Program-made: the position numbers and the translations under genes
The notes under the pieces: model-generated
Told to the model about the DNA's origin: nothing
The model's database searches: none
The model's input: the letters and a program-made list of their open reading frames with translations, nothing else
In this document: positions 1 through 11,379 of the stretch, in pieces
Layout: each line of letters starts with the position of its first letter
How positions within the stretch are numbered: the stretch's first letter is position 1
Source: Paraescarpia echinospica
Taxonomy: Eukaryota > Annelida > Polychaeta > Sabellida > Siboglinidae
Assembly (NCBI GenBank): GCA_020002185.1
Contig: CM034537.1
Span: forward strand, 71,384,978-71,448,977
Direction: 5' to 3'
Length of the DNA stretch: 64,000 nucleotides

Positions 1-389
1 TTCTCCTCCTCCTCCTCCACCTCCTCCTCCTCCTCCTGTTCCTCCTCCTCTTCTTCTTCTTCTTCTTCCTCCTGTTCCTTCTCCTCCTCCTCCTTTTCCT
101 CCTCCTCCTCCTCCTCCTCCTGTTCCTCCTCCTCCTCCTGTTCCTCTTCTTCTTCTTCTTCTTCTTCTTCCTGTTCCTCCTCCTCCTCCTGTTCCTCTTC
201 TTCTTCTTCTTCTTCTTCTTCCTGTTCCTCCTCCTGTTCCTCCTCCTCTTCTTCTTCTTCTTCTTCGTCCTCTTCTTCCTCTTCTTCTTCTTCTTTTTCT
301 TCTTCTTCTCCTCCTCCTCCTCCACCTCCTCCTCCTCCTCCTCCTGTTCCTCCTCCTCCTCCTCCTCCTGTTCCTCTTCTTCTTCTTCT
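1..389. repeat. CT-rich (TCC)n/(TTC)n microsatellite
   Basis: Continuous polypyrimidine tract built from TCC and TTC trinucleotides with occasional CTGTTCC interruptions. It ends sharply at the first adenine-rich sequence. It starts at the window edge, so the true left end is not visible. Confidence 0.97.
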
Positions 390-1582
390 ATGAAAATAAG
401 TCACAGGAAATAAAGTTACAACAAAATGTAATGTTCAAAGAAAATACACTAAATACAAAGTGTTGCAATTATCGACTGATAATTTCACAAAATAAAGTTT
501 GATGATTAATATGATTATTCTGAAGAAACTCTGTCACAATATTGCAAATTCTCAATCATAATTGAACACAACAAAGTATGACGCATCATTGTAACAAATA
601 TTTTCGAAGAAACTCTTACATAGTTTTGCACATATTTATTAACATTTGAACACAATTTATATTTATCAGTTTCATATTATTAAATTATATATGATTTACA
701 ACTTAAATATATTAGGCTACACATCAGAATCTAAGCCTCTACATGTTGTACATTGTCAAGTGTTCAGTTGGAAATATTCCCAATGGGTAGGTTGGGGATT
801 GTGTTATTTTGAGCCTTCATAGCTTCATACTAGGATATAATAACAAAAAAGCTAGATTGTAAAAAAATTATCGAACATGTTATTATTTTATAACACTGTC
901 AATGTTATTGTTCAGGCAACAAATAATTACCTAAACAAAGTAAGTGCTAGTTTTATTCAAAAATAAATGTTAGATTTCAAAACAAATTTAATGCACTTAG
1001 AATCACTTTTGCACATGTCATTATGTTATCATTAAAACCATTGAATTTACATGTTCATAATAATATTTTGCTCTGCCAATAAACACCTTCAGCCTTCAGG
1101 CTCTCCAAAAACCCTCCACTGGCACCCTCTTTGAGGCTTGCCAAAAACTCCATCTTCAGGCTCTCCAAAATGCACACAAAAATGAATCCCTTCCATAAAT
1201 ATTGGGGGGATAATCCTATCTCAGATCCTCACTAAAATATTGAAGGGGCTCAGCCTCCAAGCCGCCCCAGTTCCAACGCTTAGAATCCTACAGTACAACC
1301 ACTGGGGACAGTTCAAGAAGCCTGGATGTTTGGGAAATTGGGTGTTTGTTTGTTAATAAAATAATGTAATTAGGTTGGGTTTTTTCGAGCAAAAATCTTC
1401 GTTTTTTTGTACGAAGAGGAAGATCTTGTTTCTTTTTAATAAAATCTTGGAAGGTCTGCTACATATCACATACAGCATATATTATATGAAGTCAATATTA
1501 GATAACGTTAATGTTTATAATAATTATCTATCATGTGGTATTCAGGTTTTATGTAAAAATGGTATGTTGTATTACATATAAC
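390..1582. other. AT-rich spacer, nothing recognised
   Basis: About 70% AT. No convincing ORF, splice-bounded exon or RNA gene was seen. The stretch around 1,080-1,180 contains two copies of the phrase TTCAGGCTCTCCAAAA, a small local duplication. Confidence 0.6.
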
Positions 1583-1753
1583 AGAATTGGTATTGCTACA
1601 TGGAACTATTCCATGGTTGAACCATGGAACAGTTTACCTGATTCAGTAATACAAGCTAAATCAATAAACTCATTTAAAAACCGCCTTGATAAATTATGTT
1701 CAACCCAGGAGATATTATACGACTATGAAGCCCCACTAACATTAAACACTTGA
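1583..1753 (+). pseudogene. 3' tail of a LINE (non-LTR) reverse transcriptase ORF
   Basis: The frame ends with residues WNSLPDSVIQAKSINSFKNR followed by LDK and a stop after about 20 more residues. A WN-LP-sVV-a-svn-FK-rLD tail is typical of the extreme C-terminus of the pol ORF in CR1/RTE/Jockey-like LINEs. No RT catalytic motif is present upstream, so this is a 5'-truncated copy, as is usual for LINE insertions. The clade cannot be decided from this tail. Confidence 0.55.
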
Positions 1754-2828
1754 ACCGGAAAACACAAATTCTTAATACTAGACCCCGAAGAAGAAGATCT
1801 GATCATTGAGGAACCGAGAGGATCCTGCGATCAGAACAGTCCTAAGGTATCCAAAGGTAAGGTATTATCGCTCGCAAGAAGCACTTATTGATAAGAACAC
1901 TCTCTGTACTACTGTAGCATATTGTGGCACGAACACTGTATGGCTATAGGGGACAACCTTACACCAACGCTTATACAGCCCTGTGTAACATAAAGTTGTT
2001 ATATTTGGAACAACAGCGACTAAGCTACGTAGTATTACACGACCCCGCCAAACCGAAATTTGATGTTGACAGACCGAGCTGAGACTCCGATTTATCGCGT
2101 TCACATACGTCCAATGTCACTAGTATAAGTCACGGCAAACATGCAACCTTTCGTCGTCACCTTGTTGTTGTTGTTGCTATGAACGGTAACATGGCCATAG
2201 CTGAGTTTAGGTCAATGTAATTATTTTTGGATCACAAATGCCTACTTGGTCTTGCCATGTTTACACAGCGTGTGCGGGATAATTCCAGCAGGTGGCCCCA
2301 CCAGATGTACTCTGGACTCCGTTATAATGGCAATATGGCCGATTCGTGACTAGTGTGAATGATACATACAAACACGATAAATGTATATTTTATTGTTTGT
2401 GTGTATTTCATGCTAAAAATTACAGTACATATGGCCGTATTCAACGTAATTATAATGTAAAAATTTCATACAGAATATATATGTTAAAAAAAAGTTATTG
2501 ACGTTTTAAGATGTCGCTGCAGAGTCGGATTTAGTCAAATATAATAACAAAATATATTGGTAATTTCATCCGTTTAACTAACATTACACTTTTCATATTG
2601 TCACTATAACCTCAGCTAACATACCACGATCTGTTGGTAAGTACAGATTTGAAAAAAATAACGACAATAAGGAAATATTGAGCAATGACTATCGGGCGAC
2701 ACATTCCGTGTCGCTTGATAACCAAGTGTCGCTGTATAGTCGGTTAATTGTCGCTCCATGGTCGCATTCATACAAATATATATATATATATATATATAAT
2801 TTACATACATAATGTATATAATACATAT
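1754..2828. other. Spacer, no gene recognised
   Basis: The first ~110 bases may be the LINE 3' UTR. The rest is AT-rich host-like DNA. A (TA)n tract of about 22 bases sits at 2,777-2,799 just before the GT microsatellite. Short ORFs on the minus strand show no domain or splice support. Confidence 0.5.
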
Positions 2829-2852
2829 GTGTGTGTGTGTGTGTGTGTGTGC

Positions 2853-2951
<99 letters not shown>
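2829..2951. repeat. (GT)n microsatellite
   Basis: About 60 GT units with two interruptions near 2,851-2,860. ORFs through it are artefacts of the dinucleotide. Confidence 0.98.
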
Positions 2952-3713
2952 AGTGTCAGTGTTCCCAGCACATACACACAGGCTGGTATCACACAGGCTT
3001 CCAGTACTTTTCGTTTTATTTGTTTATTCAGTTTTCTGAGAGTTCACTTTAACATGTATGTGTATTTGTAGATAGACGCTATTTAAGGTGCGCAGAATAT
3101 AGTACTGGAAATGTAGCTAATAATGTTTATTTATCGTGGGTAATTCAATATTATTAGTATTATATTTATTTCCTGATAATCTGTATGTTGTGTGTATCTT
3201 GTTTTGTATAAATCCAATATTTTACGACATAGTAACCAAATAATATGTTATGACATCTAGTAACTAGCACTTCAGATATGATTATACTATGCCGCAATTA
3301 GGGTGCCATGCCTTACCTTTCGTAATTTGTTACCTCATAGATTTGTGAAACTATTAAAAAGTGTAGTGCTTTGTTTTCTATTCTGTAACCCGGCGACTAT
3401 TGTTTACTTTCCACTACACGCCAGCTACGATCATCAACACTGGAATAGCAATTCCATTTTCTAAACGATAATACGCCTATAAACATTCCTATTATATAAT
3501 AAGACAGACAAAGTTCATGAAACAGAATGCTGTGCATTCACTATATACACATAACGCAACAATTCCCTTGATTCAATAATCACCGTCTAACAATGTAGCT
3601 AATACCCCCTGTTTAGATATAATATACATAGCTATTTCTGCGAACGATCCACTATATAACCACCATTTGAACAATCTCTGTTCTCCGTAATACATTATTT
3701 GCGATAGCTGCGA
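2952..3713. other. AT-rich spacer, nothing recognised
   Basis: Host-like AT-rich sequence without a supported coding or RNA feature. Confidence 0.5.
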
Positions 3714-3975
3714 ACAGTGTAGCAAGTTTAAGGTATACAAAAAAGAATGTTTTATATAATATAAGTAAATTATTATGTTTACAACATTTACGGTTTATCA
3801 ATACGGCCAAGTAATATCGGCGTTAGCTATACAATCAGACTATTTTGTTTTAATAATTAAAATTCTCCTATGTTAAATATTATATCAACATTGGTTACTT
3901 GAACATGTCGTTGCTTTGTACGTTCTTACTAACATTTATTATTTGCACTTTTTACTTATCCTTGTATTATTTAAC
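3714..3975 (+). repeat. Dispersed repeat, copy 1
   Basis: Aligns by eye with 15,687-15,951: shared blocks include GCAAGTTTAAGGTATACAAA, GTAATATCGGCGTTA and AACATGTCGTTGCTTT (AAAATGTCG in copy 2). Identity looks like 75-80% with indels. Copy 1 continues into ordinary AT-rich DNA, whereas copy 2 runs straight into the 44-bp satellite. The family of the repeat is not recognised. Confidence 0.7.
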
Positions 3976-5340
3976 TTTGGAAAAAATTACGTATTTAACT
4001 TGATTAGTTAAAATAGAAAACGCCAATTACTTTACGTTGCACATATTTATTTGTTTCTCTTTCTGTGTGTAGTCTGATCATTTCACATGCGTAATGCAAC
4101 CTTTACTTAAGTGTTCGTGATCCACTTGTATCACTCTCGGACACACGGAGAAGGGGATAAACAAAGAGTGTGCCTAACCAGCGGGCAATGTGTATTGGAA
4201 AAGATTACTGGAAATATCTCGTCAAACAAGGTGTGGAGTGGACATTGACTATTGACAATGACCACTGGTCACTCGAACTAGGGTACACCTACTCTCACAT
4301 ATGTCAATTGCAATGGATACTGAATAATCCAAAAGAGCACACGTGCACAAAGTGTGTAAGTCAATTCACCAACAACATTTCTACATACCAGCAAACACAT
4401 TCCAATGTTCGCACTCATTTAGCGACACAGCACACGCTTTTAGTATAGTGTCTATTTGTTTGACTATATGTCTTATATGAAATTAATGATATTGAGTATG
4501 TGCTCACATAAATGGATGCAATGCGATATTAGGTGGAGTAAGATCAGGATCAGTGTTGGTTCGTTGTTAACTGGACATATTCACTGACATCGTTGACGCC
4601 TTTACACAGAGACATATGGTTAAATATTGGTTCTGTTAGATTGGTATCTTACACATACAGTGGAATCTCGTTGTTGTCGTGTCCATTGGTACCGTGCCAG
4701 ACTGAATATTATAGCAAGGGAAACATATTAGCAAGGATAATTTGCTGTCCTGGAAATAATTTAGGACTCTCTTAGGTGATCTTAATTGCAGGACAGCTGT
4801 GTTGTCACGGTGACTATATAGTGACGTTCGACTTTTTTTTAAACATAATTGCGTTTATTTCAAAAGGGAATAATTTAATGATACAGCAACACTACTTGAA
4901 TTTATATTTGTTTTTGCAATTATAGTTGTTCGTGGTTGTTGATGATTTCATGAATGTATATATATATTTATACGGCACCTCGGCAAGAAAGGAAACAGAC
5001 ACAAGTTTGAATTGAAACATGGCCGTTTCTTAAGGAAACGACATTGAGTTATTAGTCATAGGATGTACCCAACTACAAGATTATGAGTACATCACTGTGT
5101 AACTCTTCTAGCTTTAGGTGGGGGCAACGAATACGCTACAAATGCACTCTTGGCCTTGATTGATCTTCCGGGACCAGAGTGCATTCCCCCACCAAATATA
5201 ATACTATGCCACGTATGAAAGCTAGCGTACACATATCCATATTATCCAGCCAACCCTGATATATACTTAATGCGTCTAACAACGAAAGGGTTTAATATAT
5301 TATTTTCCTGTTGTGTCTCAAAGCCTCAATAGGATTGAAT
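3976..5340. other. Spacer, no supported gene
   Basis: AT-rich. An ORF at 4,170-4,448 opens without an ATG and shows no domain, so it is not called. A TA-rich patch lies at 4,957-4,975. Confidence 0.45.
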
Positions 5341-5363
5341 GGTGACAGCCCCGCTAACCCCTT

Positions 5364-5653
5364 GACCCTATGCCCGGGGGTAGGGCTGCATACCAAACTG
5401 CTGCCTGTTAACTAAAAGGAACGTCCGCTTTGTGAAACCTATGATACCTATATATATAAACACATATACATATATATACACATACATACACACACATGAA
5501 TTATGTATACGTATATGTACCCATACACACAATCTACCATGGCTGTACCGTTGAAGTGAATAAACATGAAGTGACAACTCCTTTCCCTTGACCCTATGCC
5601 CCGGGAAAGGGAATTGGACAGACCTTGTAGTCCCACTGACCCTATGCCCGGGG
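5364..5653. repeat. Three copies of GACCCTATGCCCGGGG motif
   Basis: Near-identical GACCCTATGCCC(C)GGG motifs occur at 5,364, 5,590 and 5,638, just downstream of the recombinase end of the minus-strand retrotransposon. They may belong to its 3' non-coding end, since YR retrotransposons have repeat-structured termini, but the match to a known terminus was not established. Confidence 0.5.
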
Positions 5654-5703
5654 AACTGCTAGTTCTGCATAACATGGCATTCAAGGAACTAAGGAACTGC
5701 GCT

Positions 5704-6844
5704 TTATAGAGAGGGCAGTCTGATATAGCGATGAAAGGCTACCGATTTCCATCTACCCATATGCTGTATATCATCATCAGATATTCCCATAGCTGCTGCT
5801 GTGCTAGCAGCACCGATGCGGAAGCTATGTGTCTTGTACCGACTGGTTGAGAGGCCTGCCCAAGCCAGTGATTTGTCCAGACAATCACAAAATTATTCAT
5901 ACTTTACAAACACGTTGCCAGGAAAACAGAAAAGTGGACCAGGGTGTGTGCCTCTCAGTGATATAAATTGATGTAGCGACAACACTGGACAGGTGGCTGT
6001 GTCAGTGTCTTTTGAATGGAGTGATAACACAACTGGGCGAACATTATAGTTTCCCTTGTAGGAGTGGAAGGTTAGCTGTAACCTCGCCGGCTGTGATTGG
6101 CGTGTTTGAAAGAACTGAACATCGGTCAACTGTAACACATTTGTTTTTGTTTTGTTTTGCGCTATCTCACCTATTCGTAAAAAGGCATGAAACGCCAAAG
6201 GGTACATTGCTTTTAGCATAACGTGTTGGTAATGTGATGACGCTGTGAATGCCAATGATTCCACCAGCTTGCTCAGAATCAAAGGGGTAATTGGTAATCT
6301 AGTGTCTGGGCGGCGTGCCCCACGCTTCACCCCAGTCAGGAGCTTTCTGATTACAAATGACTGAGCTGGGTTCTGGTGCCCTGCTAATTAATTAATGTAA
6401 CCCATTGCTGTAACATAAGTACAAATGGTCGAGGAAGCCATATGTTAATTGGTTAATGTAACCAGTTGCTGTAACGTAAGTACAAATGGTCGAGGAAGCC
6501 ATATGCTAATTAGTTAATGTAACCAGTTGCTGTAACATAAGTACAAATGGTCGACGAAGCCATATGTTAATTGGTTAATGTAACCAGTTGCTGTAACATA
6601 AGTACAAATGGTCGAGGAAGCCATATGTTAATTGGTTAATGTAACCAGTTGCTGTAACATAAGTACAAATGGTCGAGGAAGCCATCTGATGATTGTGCAT
6701 ATAAGCAATAAAAAACGTTAACGTGTCTATGTTCGTAGGCAAGAAGTTTTCTCTATGGAAAGTGCTTTGAACAAATTGGTTCATCAATTGAAAAGCACGT
6801 GAACAGGTACGCTTTGTTTGTGGTGCTATTCCTGCATCTAACAA
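5704..6844 (-). pseudogene. Tyrosine recombinase (YR) of the DIRS-like element, broken
   Basis: The N-terminal SAM-like core-binding part lies at 6,844-6,690 (residues include FLPTNIDTLTFFIAYMHNHQ). The catalytic domain follows at 6,330-5,893 with the first arginine box in AFHAFLRIGEI. The H-x-x-R box (HSFR, near 5,820-5,830) and the tyrosine box (MGRWKS followed by HRYI, near 5,725-5,755) lie further downstream in a different frame that stops at 5,704. All four catalytic boxes are therefore present in DNA but not in one frame. The two halves are separated by a 61-bp tandem repeat expansion (6,384-6,689). In life the enzyme would insert the circular cDNA of the element by site-specific recombination rather than by a DDE integrase. 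Confidence 0.8.
6384..6689. repeat. 61-bp minisatellite inside the recombinase gene, 5 copies
   Basis: The anchor ACAAATGG recurs at 6,421, 6,482, 6,543, 6,604 and 6,665, exactly 61 bp apart, with only scattered substitutions. The unit is itself recombinase coding sequence (residues TICTYVTATGYINQL on the minus strand). Four extra copies add 244 bp, which is not a multiple of three, so the expansion shifts the frame. Confidence 0.95.
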
Positions 6845-6861
6845 ATGTTAGATATCAGTCA

Positions 6862-7650
6862 TCAGATTTCCAACCTGTGGATTGGTATAGGTGTGGGTTG
6901 CTTCGCCATGTGTGGTGCTAGCTCTCGGAATCTGGCTACCTGTAACCGAGACAAATGATCTGCTAGAATATTATGATTTCCGGTAATGTGTTGCGCTTTC
7001 AATGTGATATTTAATTGCAACGACTTAACAACCAAACGTCGAATTAAACGCATGACCGTGGTTTCTTTGCTAGTCTGTTTGTTTATCACCATGACTACTG
7101 CTGCGTTGTCACTATGAAATAGCACACAACGGTTTCGCAGTGTCTCGCCCCAAACTTCTACTGCCAATACGACTGGAAAAAGTTCTTTGATGGTGATGTG
7201 AAGAGGGGCCTGTTGAGTAAACCACCCATGAGAAAACCAGTTGTTACCAAAGTAGGCACCAAACCCAAGCCCGCTGGCATCTGTGAAGAAGTGCAATTGC
7301 ACTGAACTTTCCCAGAATTGCGAGGGAAACATATAAACTCCATTGAAAGAGTCTATAAACAGTTTCCACGCTGCAAGGTCTGCTTTCGCCTCTTGGTTAA
7401 GACGTCGATGGTGATGTGGCTTTTGGAGGCCACGTGTTAATTCGATTAATCGACGTAAGAATGGACGACCAGGTGAAATCACCTTTGTTGCAAAATTTAA
7501 TACCCCCGGCAAAGATTGCAGCTCTTTAAGTGTAACCTTATGCTGATATAAGAATTGTGCCAGAAGTTGCTTGATTTTTTGGACTTTGTCCCAAGGGAGT
7601 CTAGTCTCCATCTTAACTGTATCAAGCTCGATTCCTAGTTGTTGGATGTA
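6862..7650 (-). pseudogene. RNase H domain (DIRS-type) with RT connection
   Basis: The acidic motifs of a retroelement RNase H are visible in order: FTDASGLGFGAYF (first Asp), IKELFPVVLA (Glu), LFHSDNAAVV (second Asp) and GNHNILADHLSR (final Asp region). The 5' part (LKELQSLPGVLNFATKV) is the typical DIRS RT-RH connection. The domain itself is open over about 250 codons. It is joined to the upstream RT through a frameshift near 7,640. Confidence 0.85.
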
Positions 7651-8360
7651 CAGTTTTGCAATGTTTGATGGGAATGTTTATGTCAAAACATATTTTCTCA
7701 AATGAATCTAATGCATGCTTACATTGTTGAGTTCCAGCCATACTCACGAACAGAAAATCGTCCAGGACATGGACCACGGCTGGGACATGAAATGTGTTAA
7801 ACAATATCCAATGAATAGCTGTGCTAAATTCCTCAAACAGTTTACATGATATTGAGCATCCCATTGGTAATGCTTTATCATAATAGAATTGATTCTTTAT
7901 CTTCATGCCCAGGAGTTCATAATCACTCGGATGAACGGGCAGTATTCTGAATGCTTTCTCAATGTCAGTTTTTGCTGTATAGCATCGTCTAATGTTTGAT
8001 AATGAACTGAGACCACTTCTGGTAAAATGCCGTCGTTAATGGATGTGCCCATGGGAAAGGACAAGTGCTGAATGACACAATACTCGCCGGCCTCGTTTTT
8101 AGGGATGAGACTTGCAGATTTGGAAATGGTGGCGATGAAAATGGTCCACTAATTCTGCCCACCTTAATTTCACGTGACATGTCACGTTGTAACACGTGAG
8201 GCAAGTCGTATACAGATTTTAAGTTATCCGCATTTCTGAATGCTCGTACCCCTGTATATTGTAATTTAAAACCATGAGTGAAGCCAGAGATCAAAAGTTT
8301 TGTCTTAGTTGCGTTGTAACCTGTCAAATAATGACTCAATTGTCCGATCTTAATCGGTGT
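7622..8360 (-). pseudogene. Reverse transcriptase of the DIRS-like element, frameshifted
   Basis: The finger region (LLISGFTHGFKL, ending about 8,240) shares an ORF with gag. The palm motif HVLDDFLFV, the DIRS version of the YxDD box, lies in the separate frame 7,906-7,622. The part between them, about 8,090-7,985, is spread over other frames. At least three indels separate the blocks, so no functional enzyme is encoded. Confidence 0.8.
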
Positions 8361-9834
8361 TGGCAAAGGTTTAATTTGTGTTTTTCCTTGGCTTGTTGTT
8401 TCCCTGTTTGTAGGGACCTCCCGACGCTGTTGAGGCGCTGCGGGACAATTCTTGACATGGTGAGGACCCCCACATGTCGAGCAGCGGTGGCAGAATCTAC
8501 ATTGCCTCCCTCGGGCACAGAACCCGGAACGCTGGAAGTCCCAGCACCTAGCAGTGGAACTGGGATTATAACCCTGAAAGGGCATGGAGCGTTGTGCTGC
8601 CATGGCCAACCCCATAGTAGTGGCCTGGAGGTACAGCTCATTACTAATCACCACCCACTGCGTCGTCAGCTCGCGTTGACGCCACTGACGGAAATAACTG
8701 TCATAAAACATGGCTGCCCCAAACCCAGAGCGCTTCGCTGTGGTATGGACTATGCTTGCATGTTTCATGAGGGAGGTAGTGGTGAGTGGGTGGGCCTTGG
8801 TGTAGATGGACACGAAGATGTGGAAGGCTTCCATCCATTGCTCCATGTCCGTAATTTTCATTGATCGTGATTTGGGCACTAATGCCACACTACTACCAGC
8901 AATTTGTAATATGTATTGTTCTGCCTGGCTAGATGTATGCAACAGACTATTGAATTCCACAAACTCGCCAGCTTGAATTTTAGCTCTTACATGTACATCT
9001 AAATGCAAATCCAATGGACGGGCCAAACTATTGAACTCTGCGCTAGTAGGCTCATCAGTGAATTGTTGTACCGCAGGGGTCAGCCCACTGTTGGTTTTCC
9101 CATAGGCGACCATGTTAACGTTTTGTCTGATTATAAGAAAACGTGACCTATAAAATGTCTTAAACTTCTCACCTGCTGTTATCATCAGCTCATTGACATG
9201 CCGATAGATTTTAACAAAAATTGCATACTTCCAGCTCCCGTAAATTGCCTGTATGTGTGACACCCGTCAATATTTACAAATGCCGGCAAGAATTACTCCG
9301 CAAACAGGTCACACAGGCAAATTGCTGCCAAATATCCTTCCGCTTATTCATATCATCTAGAAATCCACCATTTTACAGTGAACACCTTCTACCATCACAC
9401 ATGAAATTCTCCCTACTCAAATGCACTTATGTCACAGCATGTGAATTTTGTAAAAAATCATTTCTCAAAAATACACTGCATTTTTCTTCGTGGGCAACAC
9501 ACAGGAAGTCTAACTAGAACATGACCCCCACAGTTGACAGGGCTGGCTGGATTGTCGGGGACACTGATGGCACTAGCGCCACCTGTTGGCTGACACCAGG
9601 TATCACGAGACCTTGCTGGGTCATCTGCTTGATCATCTCAGCCGCCAGTTCCACAGTGGACGGACCCGCCCACTGCGGCTGCCCTGGGACAGTTGCTGAT
9701 GTTGATGAAAGAGGCATCGGCTCCTCCTGGATTGACGCGGCGTCCCTCCTCGGTCGACTAGTGGCTGACCGAGTCGTCCGCGGAGCTGACGCGATACGCC
9801 GAGATCTCCGTTGTGGCATTTCGATTGAAGACAC
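8361..9834 (-). pseudogene. Gag-like protein of the DIRS-like element, possibly two exons
   Basis: The main part runs from about 9,113 (ATG, residues MVAYGKTNSGLTPAVQQF) to about 8,361. It carries a C-x8-C-x5-C-x3-H finger (CWDFQRSGFCARGRQCRFCH) followed by a zinc-knuckle-like CSTCGGPHHVKNC, an arrangement common in DIRS gag. A separate basic and Pro/Ser-rich ORF at 9,834-9,514 (start MPQRRSRR at the second Met) looks like its N-terminus. Between them lies AT-rich, non-coding sequence that ends in TTATAATCAG just before 9,130. This suggests a spliced intron, but the donor near 9,530 is not clear. Confidence 0.6.
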
Positions 9835-10052
9835 TGAAATCCATTAAGAAGCGGAGTACTGACTGCCTCACTACTGGCATAACAATTTACATGTGACGAA
9901 ATATCATGATCCTTGCTCATAATGCTGAAGTGTAATTACTGATAAGACGTCAAGCCAGTAGTAACATGCATCGCTAGCTGCCTACAGTAGGACTTGAGAT
10001 TACACCTATGTATAATTGACTGGCATAATGTGTGTTAAGCGACCGCGCGCTG

Positions 10053-10785
10053 ACACTCAGCCGAGAATATTACTCCAGTATAACTGGCACAGAATATACA
10101 CGCGATAGACTGAATGTACGACAGGTATTTAAGGTTACTAAATGATAGTTTCCATCTTCAAATGATATAATATACCACATGAAGACCTCCTGTTGTCGCT
10201 CAGCCCGAAATTGTTTCCCCGGTACGACTAGCAAAACCAATGTGTCCCTCATGCCAGCCCAACCTGTAATTATGATATCATGCTTACATTGTCCTGGCAT
10301 CTTGCTGTGGTTCAGCCGAGAGAACAAATCCCCGGTGCAACTGTCTTATTTGCTGAAGCAAGCTGTTTCTCAGCTGGGTGTTCAGCCGTTGCTCAGCCGG
10401 GTGGTCGTATCCCCGGTATAAGAGACATGTTCATTCCATGAATCAAACCATTGCTCAGCCGGGTGATCCTATCCCCGGTACAACTGCCATTATTTGTTTT
10501 GAATCAAGCTGTTGCTCAGCCGGGTGGTCATATCCCCGGTACAAATGGCATGTTCAATCCCTGAATCAAACAATGGCTCAGCCGTGAGATCCTATCCCCG
10601 GTACAACTGCGATTATTTGTTTTGAATCAAGCTGTTGCTCAGCCGGGTGGTCATATCCCCGGTACAAATGGCATGTTCAATCCCTGAATCAAACAATGGC
10701 TCAGCCGTGAGATCCTATCCCCGGTACAACTGCGATTATTTGTATTGAATCAAGCTGTTGCTCAGCCGGGTGGTCATATACTGAG
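10053..10785. repeat. 123-bp tandem repeats with CAGCCG...CCCCGGTA half-units
   Basis: The phrase (G)CTGTTGCTCAGCCGGG recurs at 10,385, 10,508, 10,631 and 10,754, exactly 123 bp apart. Each 123-bp unit is two diverged ~61-bp halves, each with GCTCAGCCG about 20 bp before TATCCCCGGTA. More degenerate single halves continue leftwards at about 10,058, 10,198 and 10,312. The block ends within 20 bp of the gypsy protease coding region. Confidence 0.9.
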
Positions 10786-10797
10786 CACATCGCAGAT

Positions 10798-11313
10798 TTG
10801 CCTAGCCAGTTTGAGAATATGGGCTTCGAGGCCATTACGCTCAGGAAGATAGACACTGTTGATAATGCTGATTCCACCAACAGTGAGGGCCACAACGAAG
10901 TGTTCGTTAAGTTGGACATTAAACTGGGAAATCGACCTGGCATTCACACGCTGAAGACTAATATAGATACAGGCGCACAGGGAAGCATACTACCAGTCCG
11001 GATATTTAGAAGAATGTTTCCCGAAGCACTGGACAGTGAGGGGTACCCGAAACCAGGGACCACTGTACCAAGACAAACAATACTGACAGCATACAACGGT
11101 ACAAGAATACCACAGTATGGTAGCGTGACTCTTCCGTGCAAATACAAAGACAGCAGCTGCATCGAAGCTGAATTCTTTGTGGCTGAATCGGAAGGACCGG
11201 CAATACTTGGATTGCCCAACTCACGTGCGCTACACATCGTCACGATAAACTGTGCAATCAACGCGACGAAATTGGTTGGCAGTAACACAAGCGGTAGCAA
11301 TTACGCACATTAG
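10798..11313 (+). pseudogene. Retropepsin-like aspartic protease (gypsy pol)
   Basis: The active-site motif is NIDTGAQGSILP (residues about 58-69 of this frame) and the flap-distal motif is AILGLPNSRAL. The length and spacing fit a single-domain retropepsin. The frame ends in TAG at 11,311, after which the linker to RT continues in phase. The upstream edge is artificial because the element is truncated there, so no start is proposed. Confidence 0.85.
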
Positions 11314-11379
11314 ATCCGCAGCAAGAGCGAGACAAGAGAGAACGTCATACCGATCAACAGTAAAGAAGAACTGCAAGCG

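Larger units (their letters stand above)
5704..9834 (-). mobile_element. Degenerate DIRS-type (tyrosine recombinase) retrotransposon
   Basis: Read on the minus strand the order is gag-like protein (9,834-8,361), reverse transcriptase (8,360-7,622), RNase H (7,650-6,862) and tyrosine recombinase (6,844-5,704). Gag-RT-RH-YR order, a CCCH plus CCHC-like gag zinc region and a C-terminal recombinase define the DIRS/Ngaro group. No methyltransferase domain was seen between RH and YR. Frameshifts occur in RT (near 8,090, 7,985 and 7,640) and in YR (near 5,890 and in the 61-bp repeat block), so this copy is dead. Its terminal repeats were not identified, so the limits given are those of the coding part. 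Confidence 0.8.

Noticed and set aside
2801..3071. Cys-Val and Thr-His repeat ORFs
   Set aside because: Simple translation of the (GT)n microsatellite.
4170..4448. 92-codon ORF with CTKC motif
   Set aside because: No ATG start, no recognisable domain and no splice context in AT-rich DNA.
8274..8864. 196-codon plus-strand ORF
   Set aside because: Antisense shadow of the gag frame of the DIRS-like element, whose zinc motifs on the minus strand are clear.
10053..10785. 5' LTR of the gypsy element
   Set aside because: The block does not contain the LTR start TGTTATAGGACTAC or any stretch matching 14,557-14,830.
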